Of a stretch of 64,000 nucleotides of DNA, positions 1 through 8,933 are shown piece by piece. The stretch is from UBA668 sp963720695. GTDB taxonomy: Bacteria; Actinomycetota; Acidimicrobiia; Acidimicrobiales; Ilumatobacteraceae. How positions within the stretch are numbered: position 1 is the first letter of the stretch; each line of letters opens with the position of its first letter. Location of the stretch: the NCBI GenBank assembly GCA_963720695.1, contig CAVRGG010000004.1:930001-994000 (forward strand), given 5' to 3'. The notes under the pieces are model-generated. The model was given only the letters and a program-made list of their open reading frames with translations. It made no database searches and had not been told where the DNA came from. Position numbers and translations under genes: made by a program.

Positions 1-1895
1 GCGCGAGTCATGGCCACGTAGAGCAGACGAGCACCGCGCTCGCTGCCGTCGAAGATCTCGTGGGGGTTCACCACCACGACGCCGTCGAACTCCAGACCCT
101 TCACCGCCTCGGCATGGAAGAGCGGCACGTCGTCGTGCCCGAGATCGTGCACGCGATCGACGGCGTGCAGGCCCACCGCCTCGAGTGCATCGGCGATGGT
201 CGGGAACAACGGCTCGGGGGCGACCACCCCGCTGTTGTGATGGCGGTGTCGCACGGACTGGACTTCTTCGGCGACGGCGGCCCCGAGCGAACCGGCGTCG
301 ACCATGCGCAGCGTCGGCGCCACCCCGTCGGCGCGCACGCTTCGGCTCGCCTGGGTGGTGACCCCGGTGAACGGCAGCAGCCGGTTGGCGACGTCGAGGA
401 TCGGCGCCGGGACGCGATAGCCGATGGTGAGGTGCGCGACCTCCGCGGCGTCCGCCCGCAACAGCCGAAGCGCCTCGTCCCAGTCCTGCTGGCCCGCGGG
501 CGTGGTGCTCTGGGCCAGGTCGCCGAGGATGGTCATCGATCCGGCGGGGCTGCGGCGGCCGATGCAGCGCAGCGCGACCGCGCTGTGATCCTGGGCTTCG
601 TCGACGACGACGTGTCCGTAGGTGAACGGCGTGCCCACCAACAACGAGTTCGCCTCGTCGACGAGGTACTGATCGGCGACCGTCCATCTTCTGCGCTTGC
701 CGCCCGGGCCCGGGAGCAGTTGGTCGACCAGCTTGATCGGTTGCTGGGTCGGCCACGCTTTGGTGAGCGCCGCCCGCAGCGCCGGGGCCTTCTCCCACAC
801 GTCGTCGCGGTCGTAGCGCCGCATCATGTCGCGCTGCACCATGCCCTTGAGCGAGTCACGACGCTTGTTGACCGGAGCGTTGGCGTCGAGCGCCTGAGAG
901 AACCACTCCGCGACCTCGTCGCGCGTGACGGTGATCGTGCGCGATCCGAGCGGAATGCGAAGGTCGTCGTCGGGGACCTTCACGTGCTGGACGGAGGCGG
1001 CCTCCAGCCTGGCCAGCATCTCCTCGCTGCCCTTCGAGCGACGGGTGTCGGTGTCGTCGACCCCGGTGATCTCCACCTTCGGGACGCACAGGTCGAGCGC
1101 CGTCCGTTGCTGCACGCTGCGCTCGCCCAACGACGGGAGCACGTTGCCGATGTAGTCCAGGAACACCCGGTTCGGACCGACCACGAGCACACCGTCGCGC
1201 ACCAGGCGGCGGCGATGTTCGAACAGCAGGTACGCGGCGCGGTGCAGCCCCACGGCGGTCTTCCCGGTGCCCGGGCCTCCCTGCACGACGAGCACCTGGT
1301 CCAGCGGGGCGCGGATGACGACGTCCTGCTCGGCCTGGATGGTGGCCACGATCTCGCGCATGGCGCCGGTGCGCGCCGCGCCGATCTCGGCCAGCACCGG
1401 GTCGGGGATACCCGATCCGGAGGTGTCGTGATCGGGGTCGTCGAGCTGCTCGTCGAGGTAGGCGGTGAGCTCGCCATCGGCGAGGGTGAAACGACGACGG
1501 TGCGCCAGACCGAACGGATCGGCGTGCGTCGCTCGGTAGAAGGGTGCGGCGATCGGCGCCCGCCAATCGACCACGACCGGCTCGTGACGGTCGTCCTCGA
1601 TGTGCCGCCGACCGATGTACCAGCGGTCCGGCGCAGACCTTGGCGACGCGGTCTCGGGCGACGCCGCTTCCGTGATCCGTCCGAAGAACTCGCCCGCCCC
1701 CGGCGTACGCAGGTCTTCGAGCGCCTCGGCGACGGTGACCTCGATGTACTCCTTGGTGATCTCGTCGGCGGACGCGTCGGGATCGAGCCGCTCGAACCGT
1801 TCGATCATCCGATCACGGGACGCACGCGAGAACCGCAGGTGCTCCTGCTCGGCCCCGAGCTCGGGGAACAGTTCGGACGACGGGTGGGTGCTCAC
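1..1895 (-). CDS. HelD/HelR-like superfamily 1 DNA/RNA helicase (3' part cut by window edge)
   Basis: Reading the minus strand from a GTG at 1895 gives an uninterrupted frame of about 630 codons to the window edge, so the C-terminus is missing. Residues 91-120 (WYIGRRHIEDD, then VVDWRAPIAAPFYRA) are the N-terminal signature of HelD/HelR proteins. Walker A (GGPGTGKT) lies near residues 206-213, Walker B is VVDEAQD, and LGDLAQ and GYRVP motifs follow. Family knowledge: these UvrD-related ATPases bind RNA polymerase and release stalled or rifampicin-bound complexes; they are cytoplasmic. An in-frame TTG five codons upstream is an alternative start. The gene is divergent from the patatin gene. 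A UvrD-type DNA helicase is the main alternative, but the N-terminal motifs favour HelR. Confidence 0.88.
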   Translation of the reverse strand, partial: MSTHPSSELFPELGAEQEHLRFSRASRDRMIERFERLDPDASADEITKEYIEVTVAEALEDLRTPGAGEFFGRITEAASPETASPRSAPDRWYIGRRHIEDDRHEPVVVDWRAPIAAPFYRATHADPFGLAHRRRFTLADGELTAYLDEQLDDPDHDTSGSGIPDPVLAEIGAARTGAMREIVATIQAEQDVVIRAPLDQVLVVQGGPGTGKTAVGLHRAAYLLFEHRRRLVRDGVLVVGPNRVFLDYIGNVLPSLGERSVQQRTALDLCVPKVEITGVDDTDTRRSKGSEEMLARLEAASVQHVKVPDDDLRIPLGSRTITVTRDEVAEWFSQALDANAPVNKRRDSLKGMVQRDMMRRYDRDDVWEKAPALRAALTKAWPTQQPIKLVDQLLPGPGGKRRRWTVADQYLVDEANSLLVGTPFTYGHVVVDEAQDHSAVALRCIGRRSPAGSMTILGDLAQSTTPAGQQDWDEALRLLRADAAEVAHLTIGYRVPAPILDVANRLLPFTGVTTQASRSVRADGVAPTLRMVDAGSLGAAVAEEVQSVRHRHHNSGVVAPEPLFPTIADALEAVGLHAVDRVHDLGHDDVPLFHAEAVKGLEFDGVVVVNPHEIFDGSERGARLLYVAMTR

Positions 1896-1918
1896 AGGGT
1901 CCGCCAACTTAGCGCCGT

Positions 1919-1947
1919 TTGACAGGACCGGTTTCTGAGCCAACAAT
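1919..1947 (+). promoter_or_regulatory. Sigma-70-type promoter, probably leaderless, for the patatin gene
   Basis: A perfect -35 (TTGACA, 1919-1924), a 17-bp spacer and a -10 (AACAAT, 1942-1947) end six bases before the ATG at 1954. A start point about seven bases past the -10 would fall on the ATG itself, which predicts a leaderless mRNA. No Shine-Dalgarno sequence fits in the remaining space. Confidence 0.65.
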
Positions 1948-1953
1948 CAGGCG

Positions 1954-4818
1954 ATGGGACCGGACGACGCCCGCCGCCGGCAGTTGCGGCTGGCGCTCTC
2001 GATGAACGGTGGCGTCAGCCTCGCCGTGTGGATCGGTGGCGCGGTCGCCGAGATCGACGAGCTCCGTCGGGGCGTCGGGTTCTGGGGCGATCTGCTCGTC
2101 GAAGCGGGGTACCAGCGTGAGGCTCGCGTCGACGTGATGGCCGGTGCGAGCGCGGGTGGCCTGAACGCCGTGATGCTCGCCGAGGCGATCCAGTCCGACC
2201 GGCCCTTCGACAAGTTCTTCCCGCTGTGGCTCGAGGCAGCCGACATCGACGAGCTGGTGAAGCCGCCGTCGAAGGCGAGATCGTTCGACGAGCGAGCCGT
2301 GCTCGACGGTCAGTACTTCCTCCGCCAACTGCACGACGCGCTCCGAGTCGCGCGGGAATACCGCAGCGGCGATCCGAGCACGCACGACCTCGCCGTGTTC
2401 GCGAGCGCGACCCTCGTGCGCGCCAACCCACTCTCCTTCCGCGACGTGCCCGGCGCACCGATCCTCGAATCTCGCAGCGATGCGTACTTCCACGTCGCCA
2501 AGCGCGGCACGGCGGCCCGCGGTCTCGACGGCTTCGCCGACGATGCGCTCGACACCGGCACGATCGACAGCCTGACCGGGTTGGCGATGATCGGGCGAGC
2601 CACGTCGAGCTTGCCCGGGCTGTTCGAGCCCGTCGCGTTCCACCGCGACACGTTCGGGAGTCGGCTCGTCGGCGCGTTCCGGGACGACCGGCCGAGTGCC
2701 GAGATCATGGACGGTGGTGTCGTCGACAACGTGCCGATCGCTCGTGCGATCCGGGCGATCTACCACATGCCCGCGGTCGGTCGGGTGCGCCGTGTCCTGC
2801 TCTACCTGCATCCCGATCCAGGTGGCGGAGGTCCGCCGGCACCCGATCCGAGCAACGTGATCCAGGTCGCACGTTCGTTCTCCGGCAAACGCTCCGAGAC
2901 GATCCGCGAGGACATCGAGTTGCTGCGGACCCACAACGACGCCGTCCGTCGCCGCGACACCCAGGCCAGAGTCCTGCTCGAACAACTGCTCCGAGGGGTG
3001 GTCAGCAGCGCCGAGGCGACGTCAGGGCTCACCCGAGCGATCACCGCGTCGATGCTGCTGCGGGCTGCCGTGGAGCCATCCGCCGAACTGCAGTGGCACG
3101 CGCCTCATCACCCGCGCGTGGCACCCCTGCTGGACACACCCGACGCGGTCGCCAAGGACGAACTCGCCGCTGCGCTGCGGGATGCGGTCAACGGCAACCA
3201 ACACGTCCTCGTCGCCGAGCGGAGCCACCGCACCGTCGTCGCCCTGCAGCGCGTGCTCCGGATGGCACAGGACGAGGTGCCGACGATCGAGGTGGGCGAC
3301 GCACTCGACGCGCTCAACCATCTCCAACTGCTGTGCCACCTGGTGACCAGCTACCAGTTGGCGTGCATGCTCGTCGGGCCGAGCGAGACGTCCGACCAGC
3401 CGATCGAGCGCCTGCTCGCATCGAGCACGCAACTGGCCTCGCTCACCGTGTCCGCAGGGCTCGACGACGCGACGTGGCACGGGCTCGCTTCGTGGTGGCT
3501 CCCGGATCCTGTGGAGGGCGGCCGAAGCCTCCCGGCGGAGATGGAGGCGATGCTCGCCGCGGCGATCGGTCTGCTCCCGTCGCCGGCCGGAGTGGGCCTC
3601 GGCTGCCGCATCCTGAGATGGATCGGCGAGCGCCCGGACCCGTTCATCGCGGCGGGCGACCTCGCACACGCTCTCCTGCCGCTGGGCGCGGAACCCGTCG
3701 CCAGCGATCAGCACATCGACTTCATCCGCATCGCCGGCAACGTGACCACCGAGGTCTCCACCAGGTTCCTCGGTGACGACCCCCACCGGTACGGCGACCG
3801 CATCGCCGGCAAGCAACTGCACCACCTCGGCGCGTTCTTCGACCGCCAATGGCGTGCGAACGACCTGCGATGGGGTCGACTCGACAGCGTGCCGGCCCTC
3901 GTCGACACCGTGCTCGACGACGATGCCTTGGCCGAACTGCGCACGAGCTCGCTACTGCCGGTCGAGGTGCGTTCAGCCTCTCGCGACGACGTCCGCACGT
4001 GGCTGGTCGACCGGCGGCAGGGCGAACTGCTCGCCGAGTACGCGAAGGAGGAGTCCTTCGAGACGTGGGCCGCGCGGGACCGTCGACTGGCCTCCCTGCT
4101 CGGCGGCCGCCCGCTCACCAGCACGGCGATCCGGGGCACCATCACGGCGACACGAGTGGCCTCCGTCCGACAGTCGCGACTGGTGCGGATCGCGGTCGTC
4201 CTGCTGCGACCCGTGCTGCTCGCCGTCGCCGGACTCGCCCTCGCAGGGCGGTGGGCCGCCGCGTCGCTCGCCTGGACGTTCTGCGTGCTGGCCGCCCTGC
4301 GGGCCGACACGACCGCTCACCGCGCCGTGTGGTGGGCAGGCGGTGCCGTGCTCTGCCTGGCCGTGATGCTCCTCGTGGAGACCAAGATCAAACCGGTGCG
4401 CACATGGCCCCGAACCGGTCCCCCGTACCTGGTCGCACTCGCCGGGCTCGCAGTCGGCCCGTTGCTCAACCTCGACAGCGAGTGGCGCCGGCACTCGGTG
4501 CCCCTGCTCGGTGTGAGCTGGGTGTGGTTCCTGCAGGCGCTCGCCGCGGCCGTGGCTGCAGCGACGCTCTTCTTCTGGATGAAGTGGTATGCGTGCGCGC
4601 TCCTCACGGCGATCGTCTTCGCCTGGTACGGCTGGTTCGCCTACGTCGGACAGCACCTCGATCGGAACTTCCGTGGCTGGCCCCACGCGTGGCCGTTCCA
4701 CACCATGTGGGTCGCATGGCTCGTCGCCGTCCTCGGGTTGCCGGTCCTCATCGGCCACCTTCCCGCCGCCTGGTTGTCGCCGGGGGCTCGGCGGACCCCC
4801 TCCGACTCGACGGCGTGA
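1954..4818 (+). CDS. Patatin-like phospholipase with C-terminal membrane domain
   Basis: 954 residues. The N-terminal third is a patatin lipase: glycine-rich oxyanion loop (SMNGGVSLAVWIGG, about 16-29), nucleophile elbow GASAG with Ser66, and catalytic DGG with Asp253 in MDGGVVDNVPIARA. The long middle part (about 270-740) matches the layout of the actinobacterial patatin-like/DUF3376 family. Residues from about 745 to the end hold several hydrophobic segments, so the enzyme is probably membrane-tethered with its catalytic head in the cytoplasm. The expected activity is hydrolysis of acyl esters in membrane lipids; the substrate is unknown. It ends 29 bp before mftA on the same strand, but nothing else ties it to that locus. 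Confidence 0.87.
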   Translation: MGPDDARRRQLRLALSMNGGVSLAVWIGGAVAEIDELRRGVGFWGDLLVEAGYQREARVDVMAGASAGGLNAVMLAEAIQSDRPFDKFFPLWLEAADIDELVKPPSKARSFDERAVLDGQYFLRQLHDALRVAREYRSGDPSTHDLAVFASATLVRANPLSFRDVPGAPILESRSDAYFHVAKRGTAARGLDGFADDALDTGTIDSLTGLAMIGRATSSLPGLFEPVAFHRDTFGSRLVGAFRDDRPSAEIMDGGVVDNVPIARAIRAIYHMPAVGRVRRVLLYLHPDPGGGGPPAPDPSNVIQVARSFSGKRSETIREDIELLRTHNDAVRRRDTQARVLLEQLLRGVVSSAEATSGLTRAITASMLLRAAVEPSAELQWHAPHHPRVAPLLDTPDAVAKDELAAALRDAVNGNQHVLVAERSHRTVVALQRVLRMAQDEVPTIEVGDALDALNHLQLLCHLVTSYQLACMLVGPSETSDQPIERLLASSTQLASLTVSAGLDDATWHGLASWWLPDPVEGGRSLPAEMEAMLAAAIGLLPSPAGVGLGCRILRWIGERPDPFIAAGDLAHALLPLGAEPVASDQHIDFIRIAGNVTTEVSTRFLGDDPHRYGDRIAGKQLHHLGAFFDRQWRANDLRWGRLDSVPALVDTVLDDDALAELRTSSLLPVEVRSASRDDVRTWLVDRRQGELLAEYAKEESFETWAARDRRLASLLGGRPLTSTAIRGTITATRVASVRQSRLVRIAVVLLRPVLLAVAGLALAGRWAAASLAWTFCVLAALRADTTAHRAVWWAGGAVLCLAVMLLVETKIKPVRTWPRTGPPYLVALAGLAVGPLLNLDSEWRRHSVPLLGVSWVWFLQALAAAVAAATLFFWMKWYACALLTAIVFAWYGWFAYVGQHLDRNFRGWPHAWPFHTMWVAWLVAVLGLPVLIGHLPAAWLSPGARRTPSDSTA

Positions 4819-4847
4819 TCGGCCGGCGCCTGGGTTACGATCGCGCC

Positions 4848-4958
4848 ATGGAGCACGACGTCGTCACCGATCCCACCGCCGACCAGGAGTCCATCGAGGT
4901 CGAGGAAGAGCTGTTGGTGGAGGAGATCTCCATCGACGGCATGTGCGGTGTCTACTGA
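4848..4958 (+). CDS. mftA: Mycofactocin precursor peptide MftA
   Basis: 36 residues, acidic, ending in IDGMCGVY, the invariant C-terminus of mycofactocin precursors. Family knowledge: MftC decarboxylates and cross-links the terminal Val-Tyr, the precursor of a redox cofactor for nicotinoprotein alcohol dehydrogenases. A -10-like TACGAT (4836-4841) lies six bases before the ATG, so the transcript may be leaderless. The mftB start codon sits inside the last codons of mftA, which suggests coupled translation. Confidence 0.97.
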   Translation: MEHDVVTDPTADQESIEVEEELLVEEISIDGMCGVY

Positions 4959-5241
4959 CCTGCAGCACGAGCTGCTGGGGCGTGCGCTCGAGCTGCACCC
5001 GCAGGTCGCACTGCGCCCCGAGCCATTCGGCGCGCTGGCGTACCACTACGGCAACCGACGGCTCGTCTTCCTGAAGCACCCCGACATGGTGGCGGTGGCC
5101 CGCAGCCTCGGGGACCACGCCACGCTCGCCGACGCGCTCGTCGCGTGCAGCATCGAACCTCGCCGCTGGCAGTCCTTCGCCACGGCCTTCTCCTCGCTCG
5201 AGCAGTCGGGCGTCGTCCGGGAGCGCCACGATGAGCGTTGA
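4948..5241 (+). CDS. mftB: Mycofactocin peptide chaperone MftB
   Basis: 97 residues from a GTG that overlaps the end of mftA by 11 bases. The segment FGALAYHYGNRRLVFLKHP is typical of MftB, a RiPP-recognition-element protein that binds MftA and presents it to MftC. Length and position between mftA and the radical SAM gene match the family. Its 3' end overlaps mftC by 11 bases. Confidence 0.95.
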   Translation: MSTDLQHELLGRALELHPQVALRPEPFGALAYHYGNRRLVFLKHPDMVAVARSLGDHATLADALVACSIEPRRWQSFATAFSSLEQSGVVRERHDER

Positions 5242-6370
5242 GTCACTCGTCGGCCAGTTGAAGACCGGCCTCGACGCGCCCATCTGCCTCACGTGGGAGC
5301 TCACCTACGCCTGCAACCTGCAGTGCGTGCACTGCCTGTCGTCGTCGGGCCAGCGCGACCCTCGCGAGCTGTCCACCGCCGAGGCCAAGCGCGTCCTCGA
5401 CGAGCTCCGCGACCTGCAGGTCTTCTACATCAACATCGGCGGCGGCGAGCCGATGGTGCGCCGCGACTTCTTCGAGTTGGTCGAGTACTCCGTCGAGCAG
5501 GGCATCGGGGTCAAGTTCTCCACCAACGGGGCGTTCATCGATGCCGACAAGGCCCGCCGCCTCAGCTCGATGGACTACCTCGACATCCAGATCAGCCTCG
5601 ATGGTGTCGACGCCGCCACGAACGACGCAGTCCGTGGTGCGGGCAGCTTCGACATGGCGAGGCGGGCGATGGACCACCTCGCCGCCGCCGACTTCGGCCC
5701 GTTCAAGATCAGCGTCGTGGTCACCCGGCAGAACGTCCCGCAGCTCGACGAGTTCAAGGCGTTGGCCGACTCGTACGGCGCGCAGCTGCGTGTGACCCGC
5801 CTGCGTCCGTCGGGCCGCGGAGTCGACAGCTGGGATCATCTGCATCCCACCAACGCCCAGCAGCGCGAGATCTACCAGTGGCTGATGGCCAACGGCGAGC
5901 AGGTCCTCACCGGCGATTCGTTCTTCCACCTCAACGCACTCGGCGACCCGCTGCCCGGCCTCAACATGTGCGGCGCCGGTCGCGTGGTGTGCCTCATCGA
6001 CCCGATCGGCGACGTCTACGCCTGCCCGTTCGTCATCCACGACGAGTTCCGTGCCGGCAGCGTGCGCGATCCGGGAGGTTTCGCAGAGGTCTGGAAGCGG
6101 AGCGATCTGTTCACCTCGTTGCGCGAGCCGCAGTCGGCGGGCGCGTGTGCGAGCTGCGGGTCCTACGACGCGTGCCAGGGCGGCTGCATGGCCGCCAAGT
6201 TCTTCACCGGCCTGCCGCTCGACGGCCCGGATCCCGAGTGCGTCGGTGGCGACGGCGAGATCGCGCTGGCCCAACTCGCGGCCGTGCCCGTGCTCCTCAA
6301 GCCGCGGCCGTCGATGGATCACACCCGCCCCGATCGAGGCACACTGCCCCGGAGACCGGTTCTCACGTAA
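5231..6370 (+). CDS. mftC: Mycofactocin radical SAM maturase MftC
   Basis: 379 residues. The radical SAM cluster motif CNLQCVHC places the ligands at Cys28, Cys32 and Cys35, followed by the GGGEP S-adenosylmethionine motif. The C-terminal third has a SPASM-type cysteine set (CGAGRVVC, CPFV, CASC, CQGGC) for auxiliary iron-sulfur clusters. Family knowledge: MftC performs oxidative decarboxylation and then carbon-carbon cross-linking of the Val-Tyr end of MftA. The ATG overlaps mftB, and plsY starts nine bases after the stop. Confidence 0.96.
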   Translation: MSVESLVGQLKTGLDAPICLTWELTYACNLQCVHCLSSSGQRDPRELSTAEAKRVLDELRDLQVFYINIGGGEPMVRRDFFELVEYSVEQGIGVKFSTNGAFIDADKARRLSSMDYLDIQISLDGVDAATNDAVRGAGSFDMARRAMDHLAAADFGPFKISVVVTRQNVPQLDEFKALADSYGAQLRVTRLRPSGRGVDSWDHLHPTNAQQREIYQWLMANGEQVLTGDSFFHLNALGDPLPGLNMCGAGRVVCLIDPIGDVYACPFVIHDEFRAGSVRDPGGFAEVWKRSDLFTSLREPQSAGACASCGSYDACQGGCMAAKFFTGLPLDGPDPECVGGDGEIALAQLAAVPVLLKPRPSMDHTRPDRGTLPRRPVLT

Positions 6371-6379
6371 CGTGCCATC

Positions 6380-6976
6380 GTGAAGTGGCTGCTGGTCGTT
6401 CCGGCGTACCTCCTGGGGACGTTCCCCAGTGCGGTGATGGTCGCGCGCAGTCGCGGCATCGACATCACCACCGTCGGGTCCGGGAATCCGGGGGCCAGCA
6501 ACGTCGCCCGCGTGATGGGCACGTGGTGGGGTGTCGCCGTGTTCGCGCTCGACGGCCTCAAAGGCGTGATCCCCGCCGCCGTCGGGCTCCTCATGGGCGA
6601 ACGGCCTCTCGCGTACGCGATGGTCGCTGCGTCGGTGCTCGGCCACATGTTCCCCGTCACGCGCCGCCTCGCCGCCGACCGGTTCAAGGGCGGCAAGGGC
6701 GTCGCCACGATGGCGGGAGCGACGGCGGTGCTGCAGCCGGTGCTCGCCCTGGTGCTGACCGCCGTGTGGGCGATCGCTCGCAAGGTGAGCGGCAAGGCGT
6801 CGATCGCCTCGCTCGCCATCGTCGTCGGACTCCCCGTCACCGCGATCATCAAGGGCGTGCCGGCGTGGGAGATCCTGACGATGGTGGGGATCAACGCACT
6901 CCTGCTGCTCCGCCACACCGACAACATCAAGCGGCTCCTCCACGGCACCGAACTGTCGGCATCTCGTTCCGACTGA
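6380..6976 (+). CDS. plsY: Acyl-phosphate:glycerol-3-phosphate acyltransferase PlsY
   Basis: 198 residues from a GTG, five or six membrane segments. PlsY signatures are present: GSGNPGASN near residues 33-41 and FKGGKGVAT near 94-102. Family knowledge: PlsY transfers an acyl group from acyl-phosphate to glycerol-3-phosphate, the first step of phospholipid synthesis. It sits only nine bases after mftC and is presumably co-transcribed, which is not a usual neighbour for mycofactocin genes. Whether this copy is the main housekeeping one cannot be judged here. Confidence 0.92.
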   Translation: MKWLLVVPAYLLGTFPSAVMVARSRGIDITTVGSGNPGASNVARVMGTWWGVAVFALDGLKGVIPAAVGLLMGERPLAYAMVAASVLGHMFPVTRRLAADRFKGGKGVATMAGATAVLQPVLALVLTAVWAIARKVSGKASIASLAIVVGLPVTAIIKGVPAWEILTMVGINALLLLRHTDNIKRLLHGTELSASRSD

Positions 6977-7028
6977 CCGGCGACTAGCGTCGACGCAGTG
7001 ACCGACTCGAACGACATCGACGCCTGAC

Positions 7029-8906
7029 ATGCGGTTGCTCGAACCCCTGCAACTGGGCGGCGCGACCGCTCGCAACCGAGTGATGTTCGGTCCTCACGTC
7101 ACCAACCTCGGGGACCACCTGCGTCGGTTCACCCCTCGTCACACCGCGTACTACGAGCGGCGGGCGGCCGGCGGCTGCGGCATCGTCGTCACCGAGGGCG
7201 CCAGCGTGCACCCGAGCGACTGGCCCTACGAGCGAGCTCCCCTGGCCGCAGCGTGCGGTCCGGGTTGGGCGGCCATCGCCGCTGCCTGCCACCAACACGG
7301 CACCACCGTCATCGCGTCCCTCGACCACGCCGGCGGTCAGGGCAGCAGCGCTTACAGCCAGCGTGAACTGTGGGCACCGAGCAGGGTCCCCGAGGTGAAC
7401 TCGCGGGAAGTTCCCAAGTGGATGGAGGACGACGACATCGCCGCGGTGATCGCCGGTTTCGCCGACGGGGCGGCCGTGGCAATGGCCGCCGGGTGCGACG
7501 GCGTGGAGATCAACGCCGGTCAGCACAGCCTCGTGCGGCAGTTCCTCAGCGGGCTCACCAACCACCGCGGCGACGAGTGGGGCAGCGACCGTCTGCGGTT
7601 CGCCCGCGAGGCGGTGCGGGCCGTTCGGTCCGCGGTCGGCTCGGGTGTCGTCGGGCTGCGCCTCTCCTGCGACGAGCTCGCGCCCTGGGCGGGCATCACC
7701 CCGGAGATGGCGCCCGACATCGCGGCTGCGCTGGTGGCCGAAGGCATCGACTACCTCGTCGTCGTGCGTGGCTCGATCTTCTCCGTGGAGAAGACCCGAG
7801 CCGACTTCCACGAGCCCGTCGGCTACAACGTCGACGTCTGCCGCTCGGTGCGCGCCGCGGTCACCGGTACCCCGGTCTTCCTGCAGGGCTCGCTCGACGT
7901 CCACACCGCCGAGTGGGCGCTGGGCGACCGTGTCGCCGACGCGGCCGAGATCACCAGGGGCCAGATTGCCGACCCCGACCTCTGCGCGAAGCTCGCCACC
8001 CGGCTGACCGATCGCATCCGGCCGTGCATCCGTTGCAACCAGACCTGCCAGGTCCGCGACGCACGCAACCCCATCGTCACCTGCATCGGCGAGCCGAGCA
8101 GCGGCCACGAGACCGACGACCCCAACTGGCTCACCATCTCGCCGCGCCCTCGTGACGTGGTGGTGGTGGGTGGCGGTGTCGCCGGTTTGGAGACCGCCCG
8201 CGTCGCGGCCCTCCGCGGCCACCACGTCCGCATCGTCGAGCAGGCCGACGAGCTCGGGGGCGTGGCATCGCTCGTGCCGCACGCGAAGCCGCTCGTCGAG
8301 TGGCTGGCGCGAGAGTGCGAGGACGCCCAGGTGCTGGTGGAGCTCGACACCACGCTCGTCCAGGCGGCCGCCGACGAGGTCGTCGTCCAGTGCACCGGCG
8401 GTCGGCCCGGCGTGCGTCCCTTCGAGATCGAACCCGGTGCGGTCGTCGTCGACGTGCTCGACGCGTGGCGCGCGGTCTTCCACGGTGCGCCGGCACCCTG
8501 GACCGACGGACCGATCGTGCTGTTCGACCCGATCGGCGGCCCCATCGCCGTGGCACTCGCCGAGCAGCTCGGCGAGCGGGCGATCCTGGTCACCCAGGAC
8601 CAGATCGCCGGGAACGAGCTCTCCCGCACCGGCGACCTCGCCCCCGCCAACGTCCGCCTCGCGCAGCGCGGGGTGCGCATCGAGCGCCGATCGCTCCTGC
8701 GCGCGGCCCGACCCGGCGAGGTCGAGCTCGAGGACCGGTTCAGCGGCGAGCGACGCACCGTCGACTGCGTCGCGCTGGTGGACTGCGGCTTCCGCCTGCC
8801 CACCGATCCGATCCCCGGAGTGCACCACCGGGCGGGCGACTGCGTGGCGCCGCGCACCATCATGGAAGCGGTGCTCGAAGGTCGGCGGGTTGCCCTCTCG
8901 TTGTGA
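7029..8906 (+). CDS. Mycofactocin-associated FadH/OYE-family oxidoreductase
   Basis: 625 residues. Residues 1-330 form an Old Yellow Enzyme-type FMN barrel (VMFGPHVTNLGDH, then EINAGQHSL). Cys333, Cys336, Cys340 and Cys352 give the CX2CX3CX11C iron-sulfur motif of 2,4-dienoyl-CoA reductase and trimethylamine dehydrogenase relatives. A second dinucleotide fold follows (VVVGGGVAGLETA, about 377). Related enzymes with this layout recur beside mycofactocin genes in actinobacteria; the natural substrate is unknown. It lies 52 bases after plsY, so it probably belongs to the same transcription unit. Confidence 0.88.
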   Translation: MRLLEPLQLGGATARNRVMFGPHVTNLGDHLRRFTPRHTAYYERRAAGGCGIVVTEGASVHPSDWPYERAPLAAACGPGWAAIAAACHQHGTTVIASLDHAGGQGSSAYSQRELWAPSRVPEVNSREVPKWMEDDDIAAVIAGFADGAAVAMAAGCDGVEINAGQHSLVRQFLSGLTNHRGDEWGSDRLRFAREAVRAVRSAVGSGVVGLRLSCDELAPWAGITPEMAPDIAAALVAEGIDYLVVVRGSIFSVEKTRADFHEPVGYNVDVCRSVRAAVTGTPVFLQGSLDVHTAEWALGDRVADAAEITRGQIADPDLCAKLATRLTDRIRPCIRCNQTCQVRDARNPIVTCIGEPSSGHETDDPNWLTISPRPRDVVVVGGGVAGLETARVAALRGHHVRIVEQADELGGVASLVPHAKPLVEWLARECEDAQVLVELDTTLVQAAADEVVVQCTGGRPGVRPFEIEPGAVVVDVLDAWRAVFHGAPAPWTDGPIVLFDPIGGPIAVALAEQLGERAILVTQDQIAGNELSRTGDLAPANVRLAQRGVRIERRSLLRAARPGEVELEDRFSGERRTVDCVALVDCGFRLPTDPIPGVHHRAGDCVAPRTIMEAVLEGRRVALSL

Positions 8907-8933
8907 CCTCGCGCCAGTAGGGTCGATCCCTGC

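Noticed and set aside
60..1922. A 620-codon open frame on the plus strand
   Set aside because: It is antisense to the helicase frame, whose translation shows Walker motifs; the plus-strand product is Arg/His/Asp-rich with no domain pattern, a usual GC-rich shadow.
5243..7075. A 610-codon minus-strand frame across mftC and plsY
   Set aside because: Antisense shadow of clearly recognisable genes; its composition is unlike a folded protein.
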